Shown here: positions 1-8,859 of the stretch, piece after piece
Numbering within the stretch: position 1 is the first letter of the stretch
Layout: each line of letters starts with the position of its first letter
Assembly: GCA_964449775.1 (NCBI GenBank)
Contig: CAYVBQ010000010.1
Coordinates: 44,217 to 108,216, forward strand
Reading direction: 5' to 3'
DNA: 64,000 nucleotides
Origin: Fen-1258 sp964449775
Lineage (GTDB): Bacteria; Bacteroidota; Ignavibacteria; Ignavibacteriales; Melioribacteraceae
The notes under the pieces: model-generated
What the model was told of the DNA's origin: nothing
The model's database searches: none
Seen by the model: the letters and a program-made list of their open reading frames with translations, nothing else
Program-made: the position numbers and the translations under genes

Positions 1-300
1 GAACTGGCAGCCATGATAGCTCGTTGTAAAATATTGATTGCCAACGATAGCGGACCAATGCATATAGCTACTGCTGTGGGAACGCCTGTTCTGGGTTTGT
101 TTGGTCCTACAAGTCCTTATATGCAGGGACCCTTTGGAGATAAAAATGAATGGTCTCGATTGGATGAATTGGAATGTATCGAGTGCAATCTGCTGGTTTG
201 TCCTCGAAAGCATGAATGTTTCCGTGATTTACCTATAGATAAGATTTTGGATAAAGTGAGCAACCTCATTTCAAAAAATAATTTGTTGATCAATAATTGA
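1..300 (+). CDS. Family 9 glycosyltransferase (heptosyltransferase-like), C-terminal part
   Basis: The reading frame is open from base 1, so the gene begins upstream of the window and only about 99 C-terminal residues are seen. The segment NDSGPMHIATAVGTP followed by LGLFGPTSP is the nucleotide-sugar binding signature of family 9 glycosyltransferases such as ADP-heptose:LPS heptosyltransferases. The tail carries several cysteines (ECIECNL, VCPRKHEC), as is common in this family. Its stop overlaps the TTG start of the next family 9 gene, so three such genes appear to be translated as one set. The role is probably transfer of heptose or another sugar to the lipopolysaccharide core on the cytoplasmic face; the exact sugar cannot be told. 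Confidence 0.85.
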   Translation, partial: ELAAMIARCKILIANDSGPMHIATAVGTPVLGLFGPTSPYMQGPFGDKNEWSRLDELECIECNLLVCPRKHECFRDLPIDKILDKVSNLISKNNLLINN

Positions 301-1370
301 AAAAGATAGAGTTACTTTTCAGAAAACTTTTGCTTACACTTCTACTTATGACACGAAGGAATGCAAACCGCCGCGAGCCACCGGTTATAACTAAAAATTC
401 AAAAATTCTGTTTATCAGGTTGAATCGAATCGGTGATGCGCTTGTTACTACTCCTCTTCTTAAAGTGATTAAGGAGCAGATCGGTTGTAAGATCTACGTT
501 CTGGCAAGTAGCAGCAATTATTTTGTGTTTGAGAATCAAAAATTGGCTGACGAGATAATTGTTTACATGAAAAACATTCATGGTATACGTTCACTTATTA
601 AGATGATTAACCATCTTGAATTTGATATTGTTGTTGATCTTCACGACGATGTATCATCAACGGTAAGTTATTTAATTGCCTTTTCTAAAAGTCGTTACAA
701 GTTTGGTCTAAACAAAATAAATGCTAAACTTTTTACTCATATCGTCAATAAATTAGATTCTTCTTCGCACCATGTTGTTGAACGAGTAATGGAGTTTGGT
801 AAGTTGTTCAACCTCAATTTGAATAACGAGACCATTAACATTTTGTTTGAACCTAAGTATACTTCTATTACGGGAGCGGACGATTATCTGGTTAATCATT
901 TTGCCGGGAAGAAATTCTTACTCGGAATAAATATTTCCGCAGGAAGCGAAGCAAGGTTTTGGGGTATCAAAAATTACAAGCGGCTCATTTCAGATCTGTC
1001 GAATTATAAGTTAAATATTCTTCTTCTCTGCTCTGAAAAGGATATTAACAACGCTGCGATGATTTCAGAAAATAAAATTCCTATCTATTACCGTCCAACA
1101 TTTGACGAATTCTGTGCTATGATCCCAAAACTCGATTTTTTATTCACTCCGGATACATCGATTGTGCATGTCGCATCTGCTTTCAAAATACCCGTCTTTG
1201 GACTCTATGTTCATTACAATACTAAAGATTTGATCTGGTCTCCTTATAGATCTGAATTTGATTGTGTTATCACGGAGGATTCCGATTTAAGAAATGTTTC
1301 GTATGATTCTGTCTACCAAAAATTAATACCATTATTTGAAAAGATTTATTTTCAAAAAGGAGTTGTATGA
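297..1370 (+). CDS. Family 9 glycosyltransferase (heptosyltransferase-like)
   Basis: The 357-residue product has the two-lobed layout of family 9 glycosyltransferases. The N-terminal LFIRLNRIGDALVTTPLL (around residues 38-55) is the glycine-containing loop of lobe one, and TPDTSIVHVASAF (around 284-296) is the donor-site signature of lobe two. The chosen TTG start overlaps the previous stop (TTGA), which suggests translational coupling; an ATG at 348 would give a product 17 residues shorter and neither site has a clear ribosome binding sequence. It is the middle of three consecutive family 9 genes and probably adds a sugar to lipopolysaccharide core. Acceptor and donor are unknown. Confidence 0.85.
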   Translation: MKKIELLFRKLLLTLLLMTRRNANRREPPVITKNSKILFIRLNRIGDALVTTPLLKVIKEQIGCKIYVLASSSNYFVFENQKLADEIIVYMKNIHGIRSLIKMINHLEFDIVVDLHDDVSSTVSYLIAFSKSRYKFGLNKINAKLFTHIVNKLDSSSHHVVERVMEFGKLFNLNLNNETINILFEPKYTSITGADDYLVNHFAGKKFLLGINISAGSEARFWGIKNYKRLISDLSNYKLNILLLCSEKDINNAAMISENKIPIYYRPTFDEFCAMIPKLDFLFTPDTSIVHVASAFKIPVFGLYVHYNTKDLIWSPYRSEFDCVITEDSDLRNVSYDSVYQKLIPLFEKIYFQKGVV

Positions 1371-2503
1371 ACTCAGAAACACCTAATTGTAAAAATTTTA
1401 ACGGTTATAAACCCTGCTTTTCGGATCACAATTGTTGGGAAAACGGCTGTAAAGAAATGAATCCCATCGGAACAAAGATCTTAATCATCAATCTAGATGC
1501 GATGGGTGACGTCTTGATGACTACAGCCCAACTACCGGCAATTAAACGAAAATATCCTGATTCTACTATCTATTGGATTACACTTAAGATAGCAACCGGA
1601 TTACTTGAAAATAACTCATACATAGATAAAGTACTTCCATATGATTTTGAAACTTTATCGATTCTAAAGTCAATTGAGTTTGATGTAGTAATGAACGTTG
1701 ATAAATCAATGAGATCCGGCGCGTTAGCTATGCAAATTAATGCTAAAGATCGTCTGGGATTCGGCATCAATTCGAACGGACAAATAATCACATTAAATAA
1801 AGGAGCCAAATATAATTACAAACTTGGCATGGATGATCATCTGAAGTTTAAGATCAATCAACGATTTGGTCAAGATTATCTAGCGGAAACTTTTGATCTT
1901 GATTATAAACGGGATAACTATTTTTTCGAATTTACAGAGAATGAGAAGGGGTTCATTAATAATTATAAGAAAGAAAACGGTATATCAGACGAAGATGAAG
2001 TAATTGGTTTTAATACAGGTTGTTCCACCCTTTTTCCAAATAAGAAAATGACCGTTGAGCAACATATTGTTTTGATCGAGAAGTTTCTCTCATATAATAG
2101 ATTTAAAATTATGCTCCTCGGTGGACCTGAGGATGAAGTAAGAAATAAAGAGATTGCTAAACAGTTTAATGGAGTTGTGATTAACACCCCGACCAATGGT
2201 GGGGTTCGAAAAGGAGCCTGTTACGAAAATATTCCTCAGCTCATAATTACAGGAGACTCGTTCGGTATGCACATTGCCATAGCATTGAAAAAATATGTAA
2301 TTGCATGGTTCGGACTAAGCTGCTGGAGTGAAATTGATTTATATGATCGGGGTATTAAGTTGTTTCCGGATAGTCTTTTCTGTGCACCTTGCTGGAAAAA
2401 AGTTTGTCCTTACAATCTTGAATGTATACAGATGATTGATCTGGAAAGAATAGTAAATGAAACTTTAGCCTATTTTGATAAGATAGAAAATGAATCGAAG
2501 TAG
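1367..2503 (+). CDS. Family 9 glycosyltransferase with cysteine-rich ends
   Basis: The 378-residue product starts at an ATG overlapping the previous stop (ATGA). After a 30-residue leader with four cysteines (CKNF, CFSDHNC, NGCKE) comes ILIINLDAMGDVLMTT, the family 9 N-terminal loop, and near residue 303 GDSFGMHIAIALKK, the donor-binding signature. The C-terminal tail FCAPCWKKVCPYNLEC is again cysteine-rich. The paired cysteine clusters at both ends could bind a metal or form disulfides, although the enzyme should be cytoplasmic; this is inference. It is the third gene of a lipopolysaccharide-type glycosyltransferase run and overlaps the next gene by 14 bases. Confidence 0.82.
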   Translation: MNSETPNCKNFNGYKPCFSDHNCWENGCKEMNPIGTKILIINLDAMGDVLMTTAQLPAIKRKYPDSTIYWITLKIATGLLENNSYIDKVLPYDFETLSILKSIEFDVVMNVDKSMRSGALAMQINAKDRLGFGINSNGQIITLNKGAKYNYKLGMDDHLKFKINQRFGQDYLAETFDLDYKRDNYFFEFTENEKGFINNYKKENGISDEDEVIGFNTGCSTLFPNKKMTVEQHIVLIEKFLSYNRFKIMLLGGPEDEVRNKEIAKQFNGVVINTPTNGGVRKGACYENIPQLIITGDSFGMHIAIALKKYVIAWFGLSCWSEIDLYDRGIKLFPDSLFCAPCWKKVCPYNLECIQMIDLERIVNETLAYFDKIENESK

Positions 2504-3386
2504 AATTGATCTTCTCGAAAAGTATGAATCGTTAAAACGACCCTTGATTCTTGACGGTGCGATGGGTAGTCTTTTACATCAAAAGAATATACCGCTTCAT
2601 AAAAATCTTTGGTCTTCTATCGTCAATATCACTCACCCGGAAGTGATAAAACAAATTCACAAGGAGTATATTGATGCGGGAGCAGGGATATTAACAACGA
2701 ACACTTTCCGGACAAATCCCAATGCCTTTCATAATTCTAACCTAAATATCACAAATGAGGAATTTATTCGGTGCAGTGTTCAATTAGCAATCAATTCAGT
2801 AGAAACAGAAGGAACGATAATCATCGCCGGCTCAAATGCGCCTGCCGAAGATTGTTATCAAGTAGAAAGATTAATAACAAACAATAAATTAGATTACAAT
2901 CATAAGTTACAGATTGAACAACTATGGGAAAGTGGTTGTGATATTATTTGGAATGAAACGCAAAGTCACTGGGACGAAATTGAAATTATATGCAAGTTTT
3001 GCTTTGAGAACTCATATCCTTTTACAGTTAATCTCTACTTTAATGATGATCTAAAACTCATGAGCGGTGAACCATTAGCTGAAGCTGTTAATTTTATCTC
3101 TGATTTTTCTCCTATAGGAATAGGATTTAATTGCATTAAGCCGCAATTACTGAAAGAATATTTTCAAAAGAATTCCCCTTCAAAAAATTGGGGATTCTAT
3201 TTCAATTGTGGCAAGGGCGATGTTCGTGATGAAATAATGTCATGTGATTTGGACCCTAACAATTATATAGAAGAGATAAAACCATTTTTAGAAATGAATC
3301 CGATGTATGTGGGATCTTGTTGCGGTTCCAGTCCAAATCATACAAAAGCAATCAAAGAGCTGTTCGATGAAGTATATCGAAATTAA
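2490..3386 (+). CDS. Homocysteine S-methyltransferase family protein
   Basis: The 298-residue protein matches the single-domain homocysteine methyltransferase fold (MmuM/BHMT family), which moves a methyl group from S-methylmethionine, betaine or a similar donor to homocysteine, giving methionine. The N-terminal LILDGAMGSLL (residues 20-30) is the family opening motif. The zinc-binding cysteines are present: GFNC near residue 214 and the CC pair of GSCCGSSPNHTKAI near 276. Its length fits the stand-alone enzymes, not the cobalamin-dependent MetH. It overlaps the glycosyltransferase upstream and ispE downstream, so it is co-transcribed with unrelated functions. The methyl donor cannot be read from sequence. 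Confidence 0.85.
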   Translation: MNRSRIDLLEKYESLKRPLILDGAMGSLLHQKNIPLHKNLWSSIVNITHPEVIKQIHKEYIDAGAGILTTNTFRTNPNAFHNSNLNITNEEFIRCSVQLAINSVETEGTIIIAGSNAPAEDCYQVERLITNNKLDYNHKLQIEQLWESGCDIIWNETQSHWDEIEIICKFCFENSYPFTVNLYFNDDLKLMSGEPLAEAVNFISDFSPIGIGFNCIKPQLLKEYFQKNSPSKNWGFYFNCGKGDVRDEIMSCDLDPNNYIEEIKPFLEMNPMYVGSCCGSSPNHTKAIKELFDEVYRN

Positions 3387-4209
3387 GGCGCCCGCAAAAA
3401 TTAATATCGGTTTATCTATACTTTCCAAACGTGCAGATGGATTTCATAATCTATCCACTCTCTTCTACCCTATCTCTGATCTTTTCGATCTATTGATTTT
3501 CGAACCATCTGATGATTTCTTTTTTGAGTGTAACACAGATTCAGTTCCAAACGACCACTCCAATATTGTAGTAAAAGCAAAAAATATTTTAGAGATGGTT
3601 ACCGGAAGACGTATTAATGTAAAAATTACTCTCAAAAAGGAGATACCTTCTCAAGCGGGTCTAGGTGGCGGAAGTTCGGACTCAGCCGCAACTTTGATCT
3701 CTCTCAACGAAATGTTTAGACTAGGATTAAAGCAACAACAATTAATTGATATTGCTCTCCAATTGGGTTCCGACGTTCCGTTTTTTATTAGATCAAAACC
3801 GGCAATAGGAACTTTCCGCGGTGAGATTTTAGATTATCTTGATCTTGAAATTACAGAGCCGATATTGCTCATTAATCCCGGAATCAATATCTCTACAAAA
3901 GAAGCATTCCAAAATATTGAGCCTATTGATTCAACGTTTGATTTCCGTTCAATTATCGCTGACAACAAATTAGATTATACACTGATGAAGTCAAACGTTA
4001 AAAATGATTTTGAGAAATATGTTTTCGAAAAATATCCGGAGATAGAGAGGATAAAGAAACAACTTTACGAGTATGGTGCGCTCTTTGCGCTTATGTCGGG
4101 CAGCGGGTCAACTGTTTACGGAATATTCCCCGATATTACCGCTGCAGAAATGGCGAAGCAAAATATTTCTAAGGATTACTTTTGTTTTTTAAGTACTCCT
4201 CATTATTAA
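3367..4209 (+). CDS. ispE: 4-diphosphocytidyl-2-C-methyl-D-erythritol kinase
   Basis: IspE phosphorylates CDP-methylerythritol in the non-mevalonate isoprenoid pathway. The 280-residue product opens with KAPAKINIGLSILSKRADGFH, typical of IspE, and holds the GHMP-kinase ATP loop AGLGGGSSDSAAT near residues 97-109 and the C-terminal MSGSGSTVYGIF. The frame is open further upstream to 3307, but the ATG at 3367 aligns with the family start and overlaps the previous gene by 20 bases, so it was chosen. The 3' end overlaps the convergent sensor kinase gene by 41 bases. Confidence 0.93.
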   Translation: MKYIEIKAPAKINIGLSILSKRADGFHNLSTLFYPISDLFDLLIFEPSDDFFFECNTDSVPNDHSNIVVKAKNILEMVTGRRINVKITLKKEIPSQAGLGGGSSDSAATLISLNEMFRLGLKQQQLIDIALQLGSDVPFFIRSKPAIGTFRGEILDYLDLEITEPILLINPGINISTKEAFQNIEPIDSTFDFRSIIADNKLDYTLMKSNVKNDFEKYVFEKYPEIERIKKQLYEYGALFALMSGSGSTVYGIFPDITAAEMAKQNISKDYFCFLSTPHY

Positions 4210-5614
4210 CTTCGAAAATATCATACATGCTTGGTTTGTAGCGATAAGGAATCAAGATTTCAAAACTTGTACCGGGTTTGCCTTCTTGAGCTAATCGAGA
4301 TGGACTTGTAACCCTAATTTCTCCGCCAAGTTTTTCGACAATCTCCTTGACAATCGCCAACCCCATGCCGCTGCCTTCATGAATCATCTTATTGATGTTC
4401 GAGGCTCTGTAAAATTGATCAAATATTTTGTCAATCTCCTTTTGAGGTATTCCTATTCCACTATCGCACACTTCGAAATAAAATTTATCATTCTTGTCAT
4501 CTATCGAAATCTCTATTCTACCATTACTCTCAACATATTTAATTGCATTCGAAACAACGTTTGAGACTACCAGTTCGAGCAGAATTTTATCGGATATAAT
4601 TGGTCGCACTACAGTTCTCTTATCAGTGAAATTTAATTGAATCGATTTTTGGTTAACTATTTCATTGAGGCTATCTATGATATTAGTGATAAACTCCGAT
4701 AAATCTATCGGATCGTTCAATCGTATCTCCAGCAATCTAACTTTTGAGATATTCAATATGTTTTTAATAAGCTGAAGAGCTTCTTCCGTTCTCAACTCGG
4801 CTCTTTGAATTTTTTGCGCTACCGTTTCACTTATTGGTCCTACATAACCGTTTTTAATTAACTCTAATATTGTATGTACAGCCGTAATCGGAGTTTTTAT
4901 TTCGTGGACGATCCCGATTGTATACTTTTGTTTTGTAATCTCCGCTTCATTCACTCTTTCTAATGATGAGCGTAATTGCTGTTCTCTCTTGTAAAGTTGA
5001 TGAGCAATTTTATTAGCGATGTAGACTGAGATAAAGAGCATCACAGCAAAGATGATAACAAAAAGTATATCATAGGTTAAAGTATGCGGACGATTACTTA
5101 AAAATAAACCTGAAATTGGATGACTCTCCAAGTAATTATATCTCTGCAAAAATGTTAAGAGGGCAAAAGAACAACTGACAACTCCTGCAGCAATGTACAC
5201 AATGTAACCAGGCAGTACTAAACTGCCTATGATCATGTGAAAGATAAAGAACATATAGAGAGGAGATTCTATCAGTCCGGTAAAATAAACCAGAATCATT
5301 AAGGCAGTTAGATCAAGAATCATTTGAATCAGTGAAAGATGAAGAGCATTAAAACTTCCCGATGCTGTTCCAAAATATTTCCGTGACGAATGGATGATTA
5401 GATTGTAGAATAAAATTGATACAGTAATAAAGAAAATTGCAATTATTTGTTGTCTCGTAAAGTTGAGATATAGAAGGTATTCACCGATAACTAAAAAACC
5501 AATTAAGATTAGAACCGCTAAATAGCGGAGGCGTATGAACCATAGATTGCGAATCCGTATCGCTCTCCAGAATTCACCATAATGTTCTGCCCATGGCGGT
5601 ACAAGGTCTATCAT
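4169..5614 (-). CDS. Membrane sensor histidine kinase, RegB-like input domain
   Basis: The 481-residue protein has about six hydrophobic segments in residues 20-215, then a HisKA domain with phosphoacceptor His237 in VHEIKTPI, and an HATPase domain with the N box (NVVSNAIKYV), G1 (DSGIGIP) and G2 (GSGMGLAIVKEI). In the membrane region the stretch YFTGLIESPLYMFFIFH resembles the conserved quinone-linked loop of RegB/PrrB redox sensors, so redox sensing is plausible but inferred. No response regulator lies next to it on this strand until 9333-9728, inside the hydrogenase operon just upstream. Control of hydrogenase or redox genes is a reasonable guess. Confidence 0.88.
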   Translation of the reverse strand: MIDLVPPWAEHYGEFWRAIRIRNLWFIRLRYLAVLILIGFLVIGEYLLYLNFTRQQIIAIFFITVSILFYNLIIHSSRKYFGTASGSFNALHLSLIQMILDLTALMILVYFTGLIESPLYMFFIFHMIIGSLVLPGYIVYIAAGVVSCSFALLTFLQRYNYLESHPISGLFLSNRPHTLTYDILFVIIFAVMLFISVYIANKIAHQLYKREQQLRSSLERVNEAEITKQKYTIGIVHEIKTPITAVHTILELIKNGYVGPISETVAQKIQRAELRTEEALQLIKNILNISKVRLLEIRLNDPIDLSEFITNIIDSLNEIVNQKSIQLNFTDKRTVVRPIISDKILLELVVSNVVSNAIKYVESNGRIEISIDDKNDKFYFEVCDSGIGIPQKEIDKIFDQFYRASNINKMIHEGSGMGLAIVKEIVEKLGGEIRVTSPSRLAQEGKPGTSFEILIPYRYKPSMYDIFEVNNEEYLKNKSNP

Positions 5615-5720
5615 ATATATACTAGATTATTAACTTTTGTACGCGTTCTCTTATTAATATAAAGAGATAGTATTGCAAAGTAAATGCGATTTACTTCATC
5701 AGTCTGAAAATTATAGATAG

Positions 5721-5742
5721 AGGGCTCACGATGATGAGCCCT
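5721..5742 (-). terminator. Hairpin downstream of the hydrogenase operon
   Basis: The inverted repeat AGGGCTCA (5721-5728) and TGAGCCCT (5735-5742) forms an 8-base-pair stem with a 6-base loop, 10 bases past the hydA stop. The following bases on the minus strand are A/T-rich but lack a continuous T run, so it is a weak intrinsic terminator or an RNA 3' stabiliser. It separates hydA from the sensor kinase gene. Confidence 0.45.
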
Positions 5743-5751
5743 TCCAAATTA

Positions 5752-7668
5752 TTAAACGATGTACCTGCCGCGCTTTGTGTAATGAGTATGCAACAATTTG
5801 TGAGATTTATGTCCGCAAGGACCATCCGTTAAGAACTCTTCATAAATTTGAACTACATGAGGATTCTCGTGCGATTTACGAAGCTCAAGAGATTCGTCCT
5901 CAGTATAAATAGCTTTTGCTCTTAGCTTACGTATTTCGGGAGTAGTTGGAATCGGTTGTCCACCACCGCCGATACAACCTCCGGGACAAGCCATAAATTC
6001 GATGAAATGACATTCAGAGAATTTACCGCCGGCTTTTATATCATCCATAATCTTTTTAGCATTTGCTGTTCCGTGAGCAACAGCTACTTTCAAAGTTGCA
6101 CCTTTAAGCCAATCCCAATTAGGCACAAGATGTTTGATAAGATCCGGAACCGTACCAACTTTATCACCAATCGGAATTTCCATATACTTCACTCCGTCAA
6201 ATCCGCGTAGAGGAATTATATTGGCATTCTTAAAAATATCTTCAGCTTTTTTGCCGAGAACAAACTCAACAATAGAACGAATTGCTGCCTCCATAACTCC
6301 ACCAGTCGCACCAAAAATTAATCCTGCACCGGAAGCTTCTCCGAATGGATTATCAAAATCGCTCTTTGGCATTTCCGGTAAATTAATTCCTGCTTCTCTA
6401 ATCATTTTAGCCATCTCACGGGTTGTCAAACCGTAATCAACATCTTTATAACCACTTGCATTCATTTCAGGTCTGTTGCATTCAAATTTTTTAGCCGAAC
6501 AAGGCATCAACGCAACTGAAACTACATCAGCAGGATCAATACCGGCTTTCTGTGCATAAAACGTTTTGATAAGCGCTCCGAACATCTGCTGTGGTGATTT
6601 TGCCGAACTCAGATTATCTAAATATTCCGGATAATAATGTTCGATGAACTTAACCCAGCCGGGAGAACAAGAGGTGAACTGCGGAAGGGCAACTTCTTCT
6701 TTTTGAACAAGTGCTTTATAGAGACGGATTATTAGTTCTGCCCCCTCTTCAATAATTGTTAAATCGGCTGTAAAATTTGTATCGAAGACTTTATCGAATC
6801 CGATTCTCTTCAACGCTGTATTTAATTCTCTGGTCATTGAATGACCGGCACCCAATCCAAATTCTTCTCCAATAGCTGCTCTTGGTGAAGGGGCTGTTTG
6901 AATGACAACATGTTTCTTAGGATCGTCAATTGCCGCCCATATTTCATCCGAAGGATCGTTAGCACGTAATGCTGCTGTTGGACATCGGTTAATACATTGT
7001 CCGCAATTTATACAAATAACATCGCTCAACGGTTTTTCTAAGAATGTGCTGATATGTGTCTTGTCTCCGCGGTCCACCGCCTCTAATACCCCGACTTCCT
7101 GTAAGTCAATACACGTCCTAACACAGCGTTTGCAGAGAACGCATTTGCTCATATCTCTGATAACAGAATATGAAGATTTATCAATTTCATATCTTGGTTC
7201 TTTTGGATGCCCATAAGTATAGCTATCAACTCCATACTCTTTTGCAAGTGATTGAAGTTCACAATTTCCGTTTCTGAAACAGGAATAACATTCTCCATAA
7301 TGTTCGCTTAACATTAGATCTATAATGTTTCTGCGGGCTTTGCGAACCATCGGTGTTGATGTTTTAATTTTCATTGGAGCGGTTATCGGATAGGCGCAAG
7401 AGGCTTGAAGTGTTCTCATTCCTTCGACTTCAACAACACAAATTCTACAAACACCCGCAACGCAGAGATCCTCATGGTTGCAAAGTGTGGGGATACTAAT
7501 TCCGCTCATCTTGCAGGCTTCAAGAATTGTAGTACCAAGAGGAACAGCAATTTTCTTTTCGTTGATTTCAACCGTAACAGTTCCGCCGATTGTAGTTAAA
7601 TCAGTTGGTTTTTCAATCGTTAACGGTTTTTGACTAACCGGCGCTCTCAAATTTCCCTTACTTTCCAT
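5752..7668 (-). CDS. [FeFe] hydrogenase catalytic subunit (HydA/HndD type)
   Basis: The 638-residue protein has the modular [FeFe] hydrogenase layout. It starts with a 2Fe-2S ferredoxin domain (CNHEDLCVAGVCRIC), then the His-Cys3 site (HYGECYSCFRNGNCE), two 4Fe-4S clusters (CVLCKRCVRTC and CINCGQCINRCP), and the H-cluster domain with TSCSPGW (near 332), MPCSAKK (near 387) and MACPGGCIGGGGQP (near 557). The small-subunit domain ends in GPCGHKSHKLLH. It evolves or oxidises H2 in the cytoplasm with electrons passed from the NuoF/NuoE-like partners encoded directly upstream; the start overlaps that gene by 11 bases. The first motif reads TSCSP, where many enzymes have TSCCP. Confidence 0.95.
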   Translation of the reverse strand: MESKGNLRAPVSQKPLTIEKPTDLTTIGGTVTVEINEKKIAVPLGTTILEACKMSGISIPTLCNHEDLCVAGVCRICVVEVEGMRTLQASCAYPITAPMKIKTSTPMVRKARRNIIDLMLSEHYGECYSCFRNGNCELQSLAKEYGVDSYTYGHPKEPRYEIDKSSYSVIRDMSKCVLCKRCVRTCIDLQEVGVLEAVDRGDKTHISTFLEKPLSDVICINCGQCINRCPTAALRANDPSDEIWAAIDDPKKHVVIQTAPSPRAAIGEEFGLGAGHSMTRELNTALKRIGFDKVFDTNFTADLTIIEEGAELIIRLYKALVQKEEVALPQFTSCSPGWVKFIEHYYPEYLDNLSSAKSPQQMFGALIKTFYAQKAGIDPADVVSVALMPCSAKKFECNRPEMNASGYKDVDYGLTTREMAKMIREAGINLPEMPKSDFDNPFGEASGAGLIFGATGGVMEAAIRSIVEFVLGKKAEDIFKNANIIPLRGFDGVKYMEIPIGDKVGTVPDLIKHLVPNWDWLKGATLKVAVAHGTANAKKIMDDIKAGGKFSECHFIEFMACPGGCIGGGGQPIPTTPEIRKLRAKAIYTEDESLELRKSHENPHVVQIYEEFLTDGPCGHKSHKLLHTHYTKRGRYIV

Positions 7669-8857
7669 TGTCTCCTCCGTTACCGTTGAATATTTCTTCC
7701 TTAAAATTTTCTAAAATCGAAATGAATGAGTTCGGGCTCGATTGTCCCAACCCGCATTTAGATGCAACTTGCATAGTGCGTCCAAGGTCTTTCAGTTGAT
7801 TGATATACGAAAAAGTGTAATTGCCTTTCTCAATCATCTCAACACCTTCAAGCAATTTTACATTCCCAATTCTACACGGCGTGCATTGTCCGCACGATTC
7901 TTCAACGAAGAATTCCATAAAGTTTTTTAGAACATGCAGCATGTTTCTGCTTTCATTGAATATTATAATTGATCCGCCGGTTGCGGCATCTTCGTAAGCG
8001 AGTGTTCGATCGAATTGAGATATGGGAATACAATTTCCTGATGCACCTCCCACTTGTACTGCTTTAGTGTTTTTTGCACCAACTAAATCGAGAAGTTCGG
8101 AAATTTTTGTTCCCCATGGCAGTTCATAAACGCCCGGTTTTTCGCAATCACCGGAGACAGAAAATAATTTTGAACCGGATGATTTATCAGTTCCATGTTT
8201 TTTAAACCATTCTCCCCCTTTGTTAATAATATGAGGAATTGCTGCAAGCGTTTCTACATTGTTAACGGTTGTGGGTCTTCCCAAATATCCTGTTGTCACA
8301 GGAAATGGCGGACGGTTACGTGCTTCACCACGGTTTCCTTCGAGCGATTCAATTAAAGCTGTCTCTTCTCCGCATATATAGGCTCCGCTTCCCATTCTAA
8401 TTTTGATATCAAAATTGAATCCCTTTTTTCCTACAATATTATTTCCAAGCAAATTATCTTTCTTCATCATTTCAAGATAATCTTCCGAAGATTTTTTCAT
8501 GTATTCATATTCGCCTCGAAGATAAACAATTCCATTCTTCGCACCGATAACATATGCAGCGATGACCATTCCGTCGAAGACTAATTCGGGATATTCAAGA
8601 AGAAGAACGCGATCTTTAAATGTTCCCGGCTCTCCTTCGTCGGCATTGCAGATAATAAATTTATCATCGGAAGTTGCAGCCGCTACCAGCATCCACTTTG
8701 TGGCGGTTGGAAAACCTGCACCGCCTCTCCCTTTTAATTTTGATTCGCGTATCTCAAACAAAATATCTTCTCGAGATTTAGCAATGGCATTTTTAATTCC
8801 TTCTCCTCTTTGATACCCGGAGAATAAGACCGCTCCTTTTCTTTTATTCTTTTCCAT
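7658..8857 (-). CDS. NuoF-like NAD(P)/FMN subunit of the hydrogenase (HydB/HndC core)
   Basis: The 399-residue product has the complex I 51-kDa core: GRGGAGFPTATKW (near residue 43) and NADEGEPGTFKDR for FMN/NAD binding, a SLBB segment, and the 4Fe-4S motif ESCGQCTPCRIGN near 320 with the fourth cysteine in SKCGLGQ near 367. HydB subunits of electron-bifurcating hydrogenases are usually about 600 residues, with an N-terminal 2Fe-2S thioredoxin-like domain and a C-terminal ferredoxin domain. Both are absent here. It sits between the NuoE-like gene (2-base gap) and hydA (overlap) and should pass electrons between NAD(H) and HydA. Confidence 0.93.
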   Translation of the reverse strand: MEKNKRKGAVLFSGYQRGEGIKNAIAKSREDILFEIRESKLKGRGGAGFPTATKWMLVAAATSDDKFIICNADEGEPGTFKDRVLLLEYPELVFDGMVIAAYVIGAKNGIVYLRGEYEYMKKSSEDYLEMMKKDNLLGNNIVGKKGFNFDIKIRMGSGAYICGEETALIESLEGNRGEARNRPPFPVTTGYLGRPTTVNNVETLAAIPHIINKGGEWFKKHGTDKSSGSKLFSVSGDCEKPGVYELPWGTKISELLDLVGAKNTKAVQVGGASGNCIPISQFDRTLAYEDAATGGSIIIFNESRNMLHVLKNFMEFFVEESCGQCTPCRIGNVKLLEGVEMIEKGNYTFSYINQLKDLGRTMQVASKCGLGQSSPNSFISILENFKEEIFNGNGGDNGK

Positions 8858-8859
8858 AA

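Noticed and set aside
6134..6436. 100-codon frame opposite the hydrogenase gene
   Set aside because: It is the antisense shadow of conserved HydA coding sequence with no motif of its own.
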